A stretch of DNA of 64,000 nucleotides from Candolleomyces eurysporus (Eukaryota > Basidiomycota > Agaricomycetes > Agaricales > Psathyrellaceae), in assembly GCA_027579435.1 (NCBI GenBank), contig JANBPK010000869.1, positions 33,758 to 97,757 of the forward strand. Reading direction: 5' to 3'. Each line of letters opens with the position of its first letter. Within the stretch, counting starts at the first letter, position 1. Both the position numbers and the translations under genes were made by a program. The notes under the pieces are model-generated. The model worked only from the letters and a program-made list of their open reading frames with translations, searched no databases and was not told where the DNA came from. This document shows, piece by piece, positions 23,541 to 37,010 of the stretch.

Positions 23541-26500
23541 TCAAGCAAACTCCTCCTTCCCCATCATCCTCGCCGCGAAATTCCTCAACTTCTTCCCACC
23601 CTGACTCTGCTGCTGCTGCGTCCTCAAGCTCCCAAGACTAGGCGAGCTCTTCAACCTCAACCTCACCATCATCCTGTCTCTCGCCTTATCCGGGTTCATC
23701 ACCGCTCCATTCCCGTTGCCATTGGGCACACTAATCCCGGGAGGGAAGAGCCCATTAGTCGACGCTGCCGATCCCGGAATCGAGGGCAAGCTGGGACTGG
23801 GGGGCCACTCATGCTTGCCACCCTGAGCGAAGTCTTTGGGCGGTACAGGCGGAGGAGGCAACGACGATCCACTGTCATCCGACTTCCTCAACACATCTCC
23901 CATTCCCGGTAGTTGCTGTTGTGGAGAATACGACGTGGCGAACGCGTGCTCGGAAACGTTGAACCCATGCTCCATCCCAGGTGTAGCCGGAGGCGATACC
24001 ATCCACCCACTCGTACCCGCACCCAACTCTTGGATCCCTCCTCTGTTCACCAACAAGTTCAGGTTGGACACCGACCGACTCGTCCTCAAGTTTGGAGACA
24101 GGCCGTTGGGACCAATACCACCGATGATCGAACTTGCTCGCGACTCGCGCGGACTAGTACCGGCGGTCAAGCTGAAACCTGACGCCAGACTTGAGGGTGT
24201 AGGTGGAACGCTGTTCCCTACTCCGGTCCCACCACTGATGACATTCCCGTAGTCCTCGTCGTCCCACTGCTGACTGATCATCGTCGCCCTCCTGCTTTTA
24301 CTCTTGCCCTGCGAACCAAACGACTTGAGTGAGGTCCTACTCTCCATCCTCGGCAGCGTATGAAGGGGTGGCACAGGTGGCACCGGTGGGACACGTTCAC
24401 TGGGCAACGCCTCCCAAGCTCCATTGGTCGACCGCAAGTCAGGCTCAGACGCATTCGTCATGATCTTCCTCTCATGTGCACCCGCGGGAGAGTAGGCAGA
24501 GGGCGATGACGTTGTCGTTGAAGGAGACGCAGATGACGCAGCCGAACCGGACCCAGCCAACTTGGAGAAGAAACTCGCCAACCGGCCCCTACTCTTCCCC
24601 TGTCCACTCCCCTCTTCCCCTCCTCCCACATTCCCATCGCCCCTCCCAAAGCTCTTCCTCTTCTCCTCTCTGCTCTTCCTCGTGATCACAGGTGAGCTCG
24701 GAGCACTCTTCGACTTGTCCTTCTCCTTCTCGTCCTTCTTCTCGTCCCTCGACCTCCTCCCCCACCCCATCCGACTCCTCACACTCTCGTTCCCATTCAC
24801 AACACCACTACCACTCGCCCCGTTGCTCCCATTGCTATTCTTCTTCTTCTTCGCCGACCTCACGCCCCCTGCAACGCCCATCATCCCACCCNACACTCAC
24901 ACCCATCATCGCCATCCCCATCATAGGCATGAGATCCGGGTCCTCCAAGTCGTCCTCATTGTCAGAGTAGTCATCGTCAAAGTAGCTCATACTCCTCTCG
25001 ATCTTCGGAGGCTCCTCCACCGCCTGGTGTCGCTGGTGTCGTCGCTGGTGGTCGTCATGGACAGCAGGTGCGCTCTGCGGGATAGGCGGCAACGGCGGAC
25101 TCGTAGGAATAGCTTGTGGCGGCAGGTCCTTCAAAACGACACTATCCACGCTCCACCTCTTGCTACTCCTCACATGGACATGCAGAGCAGGACGGTCCCG
25201 GTGAGCTCTCAGCGTATCCTCTCCCTCGCCCAGGTACTCACTCGTCCTCCTCGAGCTCCTGAACCCCATCTCCTCGTCGTTGTCCTCAAAGTGCTGTTGG
25301 TGGTGGTGGTGGCGGCGACCATCAAGGTGCTGATCGAATCCCATCTCCCGCCTCAACGCCTCAATCTCCTCATCATGCTCCATCTCCCCACTCTCCTCAC
25401 GCTCATGGTACGCACTCCCACTCCCATACCCATACCCTTCTTCCTCACTCCTCTCAACCATTGACCTCCGACTCAACCTGCTCGCACCGCTCTCATCCCC
25501 AGCTCCAAAGGCAACAGACGCGGCACCCGGCGAAGGAACAGGGGAGGGGAACCTAAACGCCCCATTCAACCCCGCCAACATCCCCACATCCAACCCCAAG
25601 TCCAGCGGAGGAGCCGGAGGCGGCCTCTTCGGCGGCGGCCCCAACCTCCTCGCCAAATCCCCCTTGGTCAAAATCGGCGCAGCATCCAACAGAGGCGCAA
25701 CACCCGGGGACGACGGCAGCGAAGGCAGCGGCGGCGACGACGGAAGAGCCGGCAGGGGAGGAGACGCCAACGCCTTGGACGGCGATCTCGAATGCGCCTT
25801 CGACGACGACCTCGAATGAGCCTTGGACGACGACCTCGAGTGGTTCGACGACGACGACGACGACTTGGACGGAGACCTTGAGTGAACCTTCGAACTCGAC
25901 CCCTCCCTCGAATGCCCCGCACTCCCGTTCTGAGGCCCCAGATAGATCTGACTGCTGCTCGCATACGGGCTCCCGTCGATCCCAAACAACCCTGCTCGTT
26001 CATTGGCGGTGGCAGGTGTATCGGGGGAGGCGTCGTCACACCCATGACCGGGCTTCCACCATCGGCAGGAGCAGCGTCGGCAACGTTCCACTGCCTCCTT
26101 GGCGTATGCATCTGCGACGAAGGCGGGTACGGCGCTTTCCGCGTAGGAGTGACGTTGATCATCGTCCCCACCGAATAGCTCGGGCGGTGGCCCAAAGATG
26201 GGGGAGGTGTAACAGGCCGGGAGTCAGCGACGCTTGCAGGGGGGGAGGTGTTGTACTGCGGAACGACAGGCATAGACGCCGAGTGTACGAGGGGCGCCGG
26301 CCTTCGAGGCGCGAAAAGGTCACCAAGAGGTAACACAGGGTCCGCTTGGGGCCTCCTCTGCTGCTCCTGCACCTCCTCCATAATCCGCTCCGGGTGAGCA
26401 CTCCTCTCTTCTTCTCCTTCCTGACCCGCATCCGCATCTATGGTAACAGCAACAACCGTCCTCCTCCTGCTCTCCCAATCCTCCAGGTCGTCCTCGTCAT

Positions 26501-28142
26501 CCTCCTCAGCGGTGTGGCCAGCCGAAGAGAACAGGGTGGAATTCCGGTTCTCCAAGAGCTCGCCCAGCCGCCTGCTAACCTCCTCCGAATCGACGATATA
26601 CACCGCATGCCGCGTCCCAGCCCCACCCTCCACTTCACTCACTACACGTCCACCGCCCGAAGGTGTGCCCACAGCCGACAATATCGAGGTGCCAGGGGGA
26701 GTCCGGAAACCAGGTGACGTTGAGTAAGTCGATAGCAAGTTTGCGTCTGCAAAAGGCGAAAAAAAAAAAGGTTAGCATCACGAACGGTGTAAAGAAAAGT
26801 AAAATAAGATAAGATAAGATAAACAAGACATACCAGATCCACTCCTCGACCTCGTCTGCGTCCTCACCCCAACCCCAGGCCCAAGCCCGAGCCCCAAACT
26901 CGCACGCGACGGTTTAGGCGGGGGAACAGGCGGGAACGACCACCCCCCCAACTGCATATCTTCATCATCAGGTTGGTTCACGCCCGAGGACGTGAGCGCC
27001 GCGGTATTGACGGTATGAGCAGCAGACATGGGCGATGCCGAAGCAGAAGCAATCGACGACGATCCTCCGAATCCCGCCATCGGGCTTGGGATCCCCGAAC
27101 CCGAATAGAGAACGAACGTGGGTGGTGGGTGTATGCATGTGTGTGAGCACTAGCACCCGCGTACTCCTGATTCTGATTCGAGCTCGACGCCAACGCCGGG
27201 ACCTGCCGCTGCTGCAACTGCGACACCACACTCGCACTCTGACTCCTCAAACTCGAGCTGACCGGCACGTGCGACGTCGACGTCAAATTCGTCGTAATTG
27301 CAGTCGGCACAATCGTCGACGCCGACCCGCTGCTGCTCGTCCCTGAAGCGACCGTCTCCTCCGTTCGCGTTGGACTCAGCGTGAGCAGCTCCAGCGCGCT
27401 AGTGGTCATCGCCGGCGTCGAAGGGACCGCTTGCGGTGATGAAGGCGCCTCTGCTGCTGATCTCTCCGTTGTTGGGCTAACGAGATGATCTTCGTCATCC
27501 GCTTCCATCCGCTCGTGTTTCAAGATATCATGCGGGGGTGTGCCCGGCAATGCCCCATTAGCGGCATCACCCTCCACGTCCTCCTCCTTGACTTCCTTCA
27601 ACAGGGGGAACGAGGGCTTCCTCGCCAGGGAGGGTTTACGTGAAAGCGATAGCGAATGCGGACGAGACGACAGTTGGGGTGAATGTTGAGACGAGACGTG
27701 TTGTTGTTGTAGCGACTGCAGAGAGGGGCGGGAATGTAATGACGGGACTGGTTGCTGCTGTCCTTGGGAATGCAACGAGCTCAGGGACGTGACGGATGGA
27801 TAGGAGCTGAGCAACGGCGTAGGGAACAGGGATGGCGACGACGGGATGAGCGAGGGAGACGAAGCTGGGGAAATGGAATTCCGTTGTTGGTGAGCGATCG
27901 TAGGCTAGTTGTTTCGGTGGTGGTGCGGAACAGGCGTAGTCACTTCGTCCTCTCGAGTCTTTTCTGAATGCGTCGAATGGCCGTACCGAGGTGGCGTCGT
28001 AGTAGACGAGTGCTGTATGAAAATATACCAATCAACGCTCTGTCCACTTGACCACAACCATTCAAACACGAAACATGATATGATAGATACACACCGTTTT
28101 GGATGGAGACTTGGGCGACATGGTCAGATAATTGTCTGACAT
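23541..28142 (-). CDS. Large disordered Ser/Pro-rich protein, copy 2
   Basis: Paralogue of the gene at 4438-9045 with the same exon layout: start ATG at 28142, a 16-codon first exon, an intron with a TAAGATAAGATAAG tract near 26805-26822, and the same basic C-terminus ending MMGKEEFA. The N-terminal exon is open through SLSRKPSLARKPSFPL, where copy 1 has an extra A. A one-base deletion in the CCCCC run near 26020-26030, compared with copy 1, puts the middle part out of frame, and an N at 24892 is a surplus base in the Met/Gly-rich segment. The His run is shorter than in copy 1. Either this copy is a recent pseudogene or the deletion is a sequence error. The function is unknown. Confidence 0.65.
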
Positions 28143-28239
28143 TATCGCCTAGCCCACTGGGCAAGTCACGTCGATGACCCTTCTTTGGATAGCGCAACCT
28201 GTCCCGGGGAGAGGAGCGCAGAGGCAGGACCTATTTTGC

Positions 28240-29790
28240 GGTCAGGGAAACGTCAGAAACGCGCTATCCATATCCTCCGGCTCAGACGCCGGTAAGGCCT
28301 TGGTAAGGCCAGCTGAGCTCTCCAGTGCGTGGTAGGAAGTGAGGCGACACGTTCGTGTAAGAAGCGGCGGTGACGCCAGGGAAGGGAGGTCGCCAGGTGC
28401 TGAGGAGGGGCGCCTTGAATGGTGAGCGATCACCGCAGTAAAGGACTCGGATCGCATCTGCAAGAACAAAGTTGAGTGAGGATCGAAAAAATGCCATGGA
28501 CCCTATAACGTTCAACGATTTCCTCCACGAGTTGCCAGAAATCCTTTCGGCAAGGTGACGCCAGCGAAGAGATTCCATGGTCCCACGGTCCCGTCTTTTC
28601 TTGATACTACCGCCATCGTTAAATCCAAACCGTCTAGTGCACCTAGCTCACTGACTTAACCTGCTGGGCATTGAATACGAGGTCAGGCTTTCCCGGAGTG
28701 TCTTTCAGTATCCATCCAGGTACCCTACACATGTCCTTTAATTGCCCTCGTCAAAGCATCGCCTTGCAGTCCTTCCGGCCCCGTCTCCGACTATACCTAC
28801 AACACACCCCAAGCGCCTTCGACGACTAGCAACGTGAAAAGCCACGACGACCAATGTGTTCTACGCCATCAACGCCGTCCACGATATTGCTTACCGATAT
28901 GGGTTTATAGGGGTGTGGATGAGCGTCCAGAACGCCCCTGTGGGTAGCTTGCCTCTGCGTTAATCATTGGCGCTGATCGCAGTGGTAGGTGTAGCCCAAT
29001 CGTCCACCAGATAACCTACGGTATCACCAACCGAAGGATTAGTGGAGGTACCGGTCGGTGCTTCCAGGGCACTGGAACCTTGCTTGAAACCCGGGGAATC
29101 GGTTGGGGTGTCTGATGTTTCGGTCGAGTGAGTTTCTACACTTGATTCTCTTGCCCTTTCCTTGTTGAACCCCCACCGGTGTCAGGACTAAGCTTTACTC
29201 GATCAGCACTACCACTCACGTTCCCTCTGCATCACTTCAACGCCGCTGGCCACCGTATGTCGAACCTTCTATGGAGCAGTCGGTTGACTGGCATATCGAT
29301 GCTGACCCGTCTTCCATTCTTCGCTAATAGATATTGGTGAGCCCCGGGCCGACATGTTGCACACCATTTACGCTGCGCTTATGATTAGTACAGCGTCTCC
29401 CCTGCTGCATTTCACCAATCCCGATGGTCGACATCGTCGGTCTACGCTCACTTTTCTTCGACTCTTTGGCTCTGCAGCTTTGCAACCCCACTTGCACGTC
29501 GACCTCTCGTTTTCGGCTATCTTGACCCCGTTATTAATTGGGTGCCCAATTCTCCCTCTCAGGCTAACCAAGACCGCTACGGTGATGCGGACAGGTGCTC
29601 GTTGTGGAGAGCGTTTGCGAGCAGGGGTCTTTGTGGGCAATTCTTCTCCTTCTGGATGGTAGAGGGTGTCCGCCGTGCAGTTTTCATCAACGTCTTGCGG
29701 TTCCCTTCAGTCACTAAATGTGTATTTTTACGGGCCATATCGTTAAATATTTCAATGTACTTTTACTAGATAAAGTTCCTGTTCTCTTTT
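28240..29790 (+). pseudogene. Fungalysin (M36) relic a, unit 2, collinear
   Basis: The most complete order of fungalysin blocks in the window. FYAINAVHDIAYRYG lies near 28860, the zinc-site block at about 29010-29060 reads VHQITYGITNRRISGG, and ADMLHTIYAALM begins at 29350. The LALQ block follows near 29470, and ANQDRYGDADRCSLWRAFAS lies near 29566-29625. The HExxH motif is HQITY, so both the catalytic Glu and the second His are lost. The frames between the blocks do not connect. Because all blocks lie on one strand in the order of the family, this is taken as the ancestral arrangement. Confidence 0.85.
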
Positions 29791-31850
29791 CGACCGAATG
29801 TCCGACCGGCAGGCTGGGGACTCGTTTGCGAAAAACATGGGCAGTGTGGCGAAGGAATCTGGTGCGTAGCAGCAGATGAAACCGGAACGAAAAATCTGCC
29901 GCGTTTGTCGTCTTCATCGTTTTTGACCGCTACGTATGTACAAGTGGCAGTTGGCAGAGAGATGAGGTATATAAAGCATTATAGTGCATTCCACAATTGA
30001 AAAAGAAAGAAAGAGAGCGAGAGGGAGCGACTTTGAAGGAAAATATGCAAATAGACAGTTGAAAATGGAAGAGGGAGAGAGAAAGAGAGGGGGAAAAGAA
30101 AAAGAAACCTAAATAGAGAACAGTAGAGAAAGAAAAAATCGATCAAACGTTTAGCGATCCAACCGGAAAACAGGTGGACGACCGAACGAGACCCCACACG
30201 CCACTGGGATAACGGAGAGCTCTCCGCCTCCCAACTACAACCAGACCAAGGTGGCGGTGGCATCCCAGCTCGCCCCACCGGACTACTCGTCGCCATAATC
30301 ATCACGGGAGACCTCAAAGAAGTATCTGAGGAATTCATCCAGGCGAAGCCGGCAACGACATAAACCGCCTAGGTCCGAACCCACCAGGCGAATCCCAAAA
30401 CTCACTGCCCGGCGTCCTGAGCGCACTACTCGAGCTGCTGCTGACGACGCTGAGCCAGGAGAGTTTAAAGAGGTGAAGGGAGAGGTGGGAAAGGTGGAAG
30501 GGGTGACAGAAGGGGTTGAGAAGGTATGAGACCCACAGTCAAGGCGCTTGTAGGATGGAGGATAAGATAGGTCATGAGACGGAGACGACGAGCAGCTACC
30601 CCCGCCGGTCCAATACGAAGCCTGCATGGGAGGCCAAAAAGGAATGATATTGCAAAAAAAATTCCCTGGCCGATCGCAGAGTTCATCCAAGGTTAGAGAG
30701 GATATCGGGTAGAAGAATGTGGTATCTGAAGGGTAGAGGGGGTATTTATCGGAGAAGGAAGGTCGAAGGAAGCAGGATGCGGCAGTGGGGCATCATGTAA
30801 GCTGTGCTCCAGCGGTTGGCACGGGAATGGGAGGGTCAGAGGGATGAATGTGAAGCAGGTGCGAGTGGGTTCGGAGGGAGACAGAATGGGAGCGTGTATC
30901 ATGACCTCAACGTGAAATTCGTCGATGATGGTCTCTTCTTGGGGGCACCCACAGAAGCGATGTAGGCCGTGCGTCCTCCAAAGAGATGGGTGCAAGTACC
31001 AGCTGGAGGACGCGCTTCGAACATCCCAATAGTAGACGAGAAGCAAAGCTTCACACTGATTTCCCGAGCGTGAAAATGTTGTGAAGTTGCTGACTTGAAC
31101 AGGTCCTTGCCCAGTCTTGCATCTTGGGTGTCCAGCTGCTGGCCAGCACGATCCGAGTTTTATGATCCCTCGATGCGAAGGGCAGAAGGGGATGGTTGAT
31201 GAAGTGACATCGCCGGTAAGGGTACGGAGACGTTTTCGAAGGGATTGCCCTGGATTCGTGGAAATGGGGGCAAGCTTGACCAGGCTTTCGAACAGGTCGC
31301 CCCGGTTCGGCTGAGACGGTGCTCTTCTAACTGGCTGTGAGGCTTGTCAGGGGAAGGGAGACCTGTGGTATGGATATCAAAAACAAAATTACAGGGTAAG
31401 AAATGAATGGGCTTACCAGCAGCGGTTCGATGAACATTTGTTCCTCTTGCAATGGTAGAGGCCTTGCCATATTCATTATTCACCTCTGTAGCACGCATCG
31501 TTGCAGTCAAGACACCTCCTGAGCAATAACCTTGGCACCTGTCCCAGAGGCCGGTCGTCTGCCTTTGACAGGCTTGAACAGTTGTGTTTTACAGGATCGG
31601 GGGCCGTTCGAACGGGGATGAGGGAAGAAGTTGTGATTGCCTGCTGATATTGTCGTGCGAGAGGGTACTTGATCGGCGTAAACAGCGCGTTGAGCCTGAG
31701 CTCGAAAGCATTGGGCCGCAGGACGTCGAAGTTGAGTGGGCTGGAAAGCAGGTACTCGCATAGGATGGTGACGAGGAAGACCGACCGCGGCCGTGTTCCC
31801 CGACATGCTGGCTATTCTGAATTGAGATGGGTGAACGGGCAGACGAGGCT
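29790..31850. other. Unassigned segment between fungalysin relics, unit 2
   Basis: Counterpart of unit 1 positions about 10231-12060 in the opposite orientation. Minus-strand ORFs (31507-31857, 31160-31510 and 30283-30690) are partly conserved between units but carry stops or frame changes, and I do not recognise a protein. A purine-rich tract lies at about 30000-30145. A decayed gene of unknown type on the minus strand is possible. Confidence 0.45.
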
Positions 31851-33430
31851 TCGTCAATCTCCAAAGAACGCCTGCCGACGACGCCGCGTCGAAAGAAGGA
31901 GTCGAAGGTGATGCTCTGAGCTCTCCGGTGAGTGAGAAAGTGACATATTCGCGTAGGAGTGATTTGAGGAAACGAGGGAAGGAAAGTCGTTTGAAGCCAC
32001 CGGAGTAAAGGACTCAGATAGCATCTGCAAGAGCAAATTTGAGTGGGGATCGAAGGAATGCCCGTCGACACTCTTACCTTTTGCAACCGTGCAACAATTT
32101 TCTCTGCGAGTTCTTGAAATGACGCGGACGAAAGAGAGTGAAGACAGCCATAATCCCACGGTCCCGTCCTTTCTTGATACCACCACCAGTCGACTCAGTC
32201 TTCTTCTCGTTACTTCCAAGTCAACTTGCTGAAAATTAAGACGAGGTCAAATTTACCGAAATGTCTTCTGGTATGACATCCAGGTACCCGTGGTTCCCCT
32301 GCCCCTGCCTCAGCATCTGACCGGCTCCAATGTAGTACCCTACAGACTCTCGCCCTCGTCAAAGCATCACCTCACGATCTGCCTCCCGCCTCGTCCTCGA
32401 CTATACCTAAAACACACCCCGAGCGCCTTTGACGACTAACAACGTGAACGCTGCAACGCGTTCTACGCTACCAACGCCGTCCACGATATTGCTTACCGAT
32501 ATGGGTTCACGGAGGCGGCCTTCAACTTCCAGACTTTGGAAAGGGTGGAAGTGGGAACGATAGGAGGGTAGACGAGCCTCCAGAATGGCTCCGTGAGTAG
32601 CTCGCCTCCGCGTTAGTCCTTATTGGCGCTGACCGTGGTGGTGTGCGTAGCCCAATCGCGATGGATCATCGAGCAACGATGTCATCGTCTGCGAAATGAC
32701 CCACGGTATCACCATCCGAATGATTAGTGGAGGTACCGGTCGCGGTCGGTGCTTGCAGGGCACCGAAACCCGCTGAATTGGTCTGTCGTTTGACCGAGTG
32801 AGTTGTTACACCTAGTTCTCTTGCTATTTCTTCGTTGACGTCGATGTGGCCTTTCGCAGATGGACCCGACCATCCAGGACTACGTCCCTGCCAACTACGT
32901 CACAAAATATCACCACTGGTATTAGGACTAGGCCTTACCCCGCCGCTAGGTTGACTTTTGTTACACCGTATATCGAACCTTGTATTGAGCAGTTGGTTGA
33001 CTGGCACATGCCTGTGAGATCCGGCTTGACACACTGCATTCGTGGGCCAGTAAGGCTTCTCCCCCGCAGCATTCACCAATCCCGATGGTCGACATCGTTT
33101 ATCTGTGCTTACCTTTCTTCTGACCCTCTGGCTCTGGAGGCTTGTGACCTCACTCGTACGTTGTCTGTTTTGGCTACCTTGACCCCATTGCTAACTGGAT
33201 GCCAATTCTCTACTCTTCCTCTCAGGCTAGCCAAACCACTACGGCAGTGCGAACAGGTGCTTGTTGTGGAGGGCGTTTGCGAGCAGGGGTCTTTGTGGAC
33301 ACTTCTTTTTTCCTCGAGGGTGTTCATCATGCAGTTTTTGTCAACGCCTTGCGGCTCCCTTCTGTCACTAAATGTGTGTTTTTGTATGGGCCATATTGTC
33401 AGATATTTCAATGTACTTCCCGTTCTCTTT
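31850..33430 (+). pseudogene. Fungalysin (M36) relic b, unit 2
   Basis: Counterpart of 12740-14260. FYAxNAVHDIAYRYGF then TEAAFNFQT can be read near 32462-32540. The zinc-site block at about 32680-32735 reads VCEMTHGITIRMISGG, so the first zinc His of HExxH is Cys. The C-terminal block near 33235-33290 encodes a YGSANRCLLWRAFAS-like stretch, shifted by a base change. Frames are broken and the segment between NFQT and the zinc site is deleted, as in relic b of unit 1. The deletion therefore predates the unit duplication, while the His substitutions differ between units. Confidence 0.8.
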
Positions 33431-33469
33431 GCGCCCAGTGAATATCCGTCACCAATTCCGAGTTAAGCG

Positions 33470-33629
33470 CCCAGGTCACGAGGTTCGGAGCGGGCTCCGG
33501 CGCACAGCATTGATGAGATGATCATCGATTGCCTCTTATGATTCTTCTCCTTGAACCGCTACCATCTCTTGGACTCACCATCCACTGCGAACTCGCGATT
33601 CAACTCAGCTTTCTGATCGAGCAAACACA
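33470..33629 (+). promoter_or_regulatory. Shared upstream region of NLR2
   Basis: Nearly identical to 14297-14455 before NLR1 and recognisably similar to 48709-48853 before NLR3. The shared core includes GCGCCCAGGTCACGAGG and CCACTGCGAACTC. Confidence 0.5.
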
Positions 33630-36600
33630 ATGTCTGGAGCTACGGAACCGCATGGAGGCAACACCGCCGGCGATTCGGAGCGTAATACCCCGATTTCCTC
33701 TCGCGCTGCGACGCCCGTCACTGCGAGTGGGAGTCGACCTAGCAGGACCTACCGGTTCTTGGCAAGGGCGGAGAAGAAGATCGATAAGACTATCGAAAAG
33801 TTCAAGCTCAAACTTGGGCTGAAGGAAAAGGGAACGGAAAGGCATGGGACCTCGGAAGCTTCTACCACGGCCGCCTCCACTGGCGAATCCGCCACGGCCC
33901 CCACTGGCAAAACATGGGCCGTTGTTGCGGGGGCTTTGAAGATGACTCTTTCGGGAGCTGTGCTGTTCATTCCGGGTCCTTTCAAAGGCCCCGCTGAGGC
34001 ACTTTTGAAGATTATCAACGTCTTCGAGGTACGTTAGTCTGCCTTTCAACCCACACTCTTGCTAACGAAGCGCAGCAAACGAAATCAAACAATGAAGAAA
34101 TGGAGGATCTAAAGGCGCGTTGCGACCTCCTCAACGAGAGCATGGCGAATGCGATTAAAGGGAAAGACGAGAGCTTACTGTCGGCTGAACTGAAAGAGAG
34201 TATTGGCCGCCTCGTCAAGTATGTCCGATTTTGTGTCAACTTCGGGGACTGTCTGACTAAGTTTGATGCTAGGGGAATACACGATACGTTTCAGTCCACA
34301 GTGGTGGAATATTCGACAGGAATTGCTGCGTATGTGATGGTGGAGGATAACTCTGAGGCTGTAAAGGAGGCCAACCAGAAAATGGATCAGATCTTGCAAT
34401 GTTTCTGGGTAAACGCACTTCTATTCTTTATATTGTGGTGGCTAATGGCAATGTTATGATTCAGATTGAGAATCTCATCGCAGGTGCCCTTGTTCTGAAT
34501 GACATTCGCAAGACAGTCAAGGATCAAGAAGGCTGGATGGTGAAACTGTGTTCTACTACCGACAATCACTTCAAAGTGTGTATTTTAACAGACTCTTCCA
34601 CTCATTTTTATTGACAATCACGATAGTCTGCCTCCCTGCGTCAACTGAAGCATGTCCCTGGTGCAGCCTATGACTCCCAGGAGCTTGCAAAGGTCAACCC
34701 ATGCTTTCAAGGCACCCGGGTGAAGCTCCTGGCTGGCATTGGCCGCTGGATGAGCAACACAGCCCTGGAAGAACAGGGATTTAGCAAACCCATCTATGTC
34801 CTTGATGGGATTGCTGGGATTGGAAAATCTACTGTGGCCAAGACAGTGGCCCAGCATGCTGCTGCTATCAATTGTCTTGGAGCTACCTTCTTCTTCTCTC
34901 GGGACCATGCTGATCGACAGCAAGCTGCAGACTTTGTGCATACTATTGCTTATCAGCTTGCTTGCTGTGATGCATCCTATGGGAAGGCTATTGCTACTGC
35001 CATTGATGGCCATCCTGAAAGCCTACACAAGATTATGGCACAGCAGTTCTCTGTGCTTGTGGCTAAGCCTCTTTCTGATATGCTCAAGCAGAGAGCCACC
35101 CCTCTTGTGTTTGTGTTTGATGCTCTGGATGAGTGTGCGCAACCAGATGCCTCAGATATTCTGTCTCTCATCATAGCCTCTATCTCCAAATTACCCAATG
35201 TCAAGGTCTTTCTGACCACTAGACCAGAGCAGGTGCTCAGGATCAAATACCAAAGTGCTGTTTTGGCCAACTGCTTTCATCTTCAAGAGATAGATGCTGT
35301 GATTGTAGACTCAGACATTCGGCTCTACTTGAACTACTACCTATCTCTTTCAAACATTCAAACTGTGTTTGAGGGGACAGAATGGGACTCCTGGGCCCCT
35401 ACAAAGCATCAGCAAGAACAACTTGTTAGGGTATCTGACAAGCTGTTCATCTTTGCCTCTACTGCTGTCAAGCTTATATTAAGCTATGAAGGACTGGGTC
35501 CAGAAAAAACATTGACTAGCATCTTGAATTTGGAGCCAAAGCAAGGAATGGTCAAGCTCTATCAGAAGGTTCTAGAGATTGCCACACCTGCAGTCATTCT
35601 TAGGCCATCTAAAGATTGGGACTTGTGGCTTGCTAATTTTAAAACTGCTATTGGCACTACTATTATTCTTCAGCACCCAATCTCTGTCAAAGCACTGCAA
35701 AAGCTTCTGCAACTGGAATCACATGACTTGGGGCCAATGCTAAGAAACATGCACTCAGTTCTGGCACCTTTTGATGACGGGCCTAATCCAACATACAAAA
35801 TTCATCACAAGTCATTCCCTGACTTTGTCACCAATGCTGCTGTCTGTCCTGAGGAATTCTGGATTGAGGAGTCCAAATATCACCTGCAGTTAGCCAAATG
35901 CTGTTTGAAAACTATGGATCAACAGCTTTGCTTTAATATCTGTCAAGTGTCTGTTGCAGATCAGTACAAGGCACTTGCTGATCTGCCAGAACTGAATAAA
36001 GAAAGGCTAACTGAAGAGCTGCAGTATGCTGTCTGCAACTGGGCAGCACATTTGGCCAAAAGCAAGCTTGAGGTATTTGACAAAGAAACTGAGCAACTGC
36101 TTCAAAGGTTTACTAGTGTACATCTAACACACTGGTTTGAGGCCTTGGGATATCTTGGACAGATAGATACTGCATTCTCAATTATGCAGACAGCTTTAAC
36201 TGTTTTAGTAAGTAAACTAAAAGCATTTTTAAAGGGATAATGTTAATTATTATTGTAGAAAAGCAATGGAGCCAATGATGTAGAAGAAATTCAAAAGACA
36301 TTAGAAGATGGGCAAAGATTTATCTTGCTTAATGCCAATATCATCAAATATTCACCACTGCACATATTTTGGTCATGCATCCCATTGGCACCTAAGTTAT
36401 CAAGAATTTATAACTTGTATGCAAAAGCTGATGAAGGGGCAAAATTTGTCACTGGCAATATTCAGTCATGGCCACTAGAGTTTGCAGTCTTGCATGGTCA
36501 TCAATATATTGTGAGATGTATTGCCATCTCACCTGATGGACAGAGCCTGGCCTCTGCATCTGATGACAACACAGTGCGCCTGTGGAACAGCCAGACAGGG

Positions 36601-37010
36601 GCTGCTCTTGCAACTCTGNAAGGACATTCTTCTGCAGTAAANCATGTTGCCTTTTCACCTGATGGACAGAGCCTGGCCTCTGCATCAGAGGACAACACAG
36701 TGTGCCTGTGGGACAGCCGGACACATACTCTCTTGGCCACTTTGCGGCACATTTCTCATTTGGGTGTCAGTTTCAAAGCACCCTTGCTTTTTTACACATA
36801 TNNGCCAGGNCTTCTNCTTTNCCTTCTGGATTATACTCTTTNNCATTCACTAAGCCTTNTGTGNAANTCTNCACTNCTCCNCTCTGCTTTTTTCCTCCAA
36901 ATTGGAATGTCANNTCTGTTTCATTCAATTCTACATTNACTTTAGCTGCAGTAGGTCTAGAAAATGGCCAAGTTCATATTCTTGACATATCTCATTTCTC
37001 TGTTGACTGA
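33630..37010 (+). CDS. NACHT-WD40 NLR-type protein, NLR2
   Basis: Exons: 33630-34028, 34076-34218, 34273-34408, 34465-34575, 34627-36207 and 36259-37010. The intron positions and phases are the same as in NLR1. The NACHT exon differs from NLR1 at only about ten residues over 506, and Walker A GIAGIGKST and Walker B LVFVFDALDE are intact. Exon 6 encodes two WD40 repeats with variable positions SDDNTVRLWNSQ and SEDNTVCLWDSR. After them the tail (LLATLRHISHLGVSFK...) is clearly more diverged from NLR1 than NLR3's tail is, and the region carries more than 20 Ns between 36619 and 36938, so the C-terminus cannot be read reliably. The gene is otherwise open. The likely role is as for NLR1. Confidence 0.88.

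Noticed and set aside
24562..25464. 300-codon plus-strand ORF
   Set aside because: Antisense to copy 2 of the Ser/Pro-rich gene and dependent on an N; the same shadow appears in copies 1 and 3.
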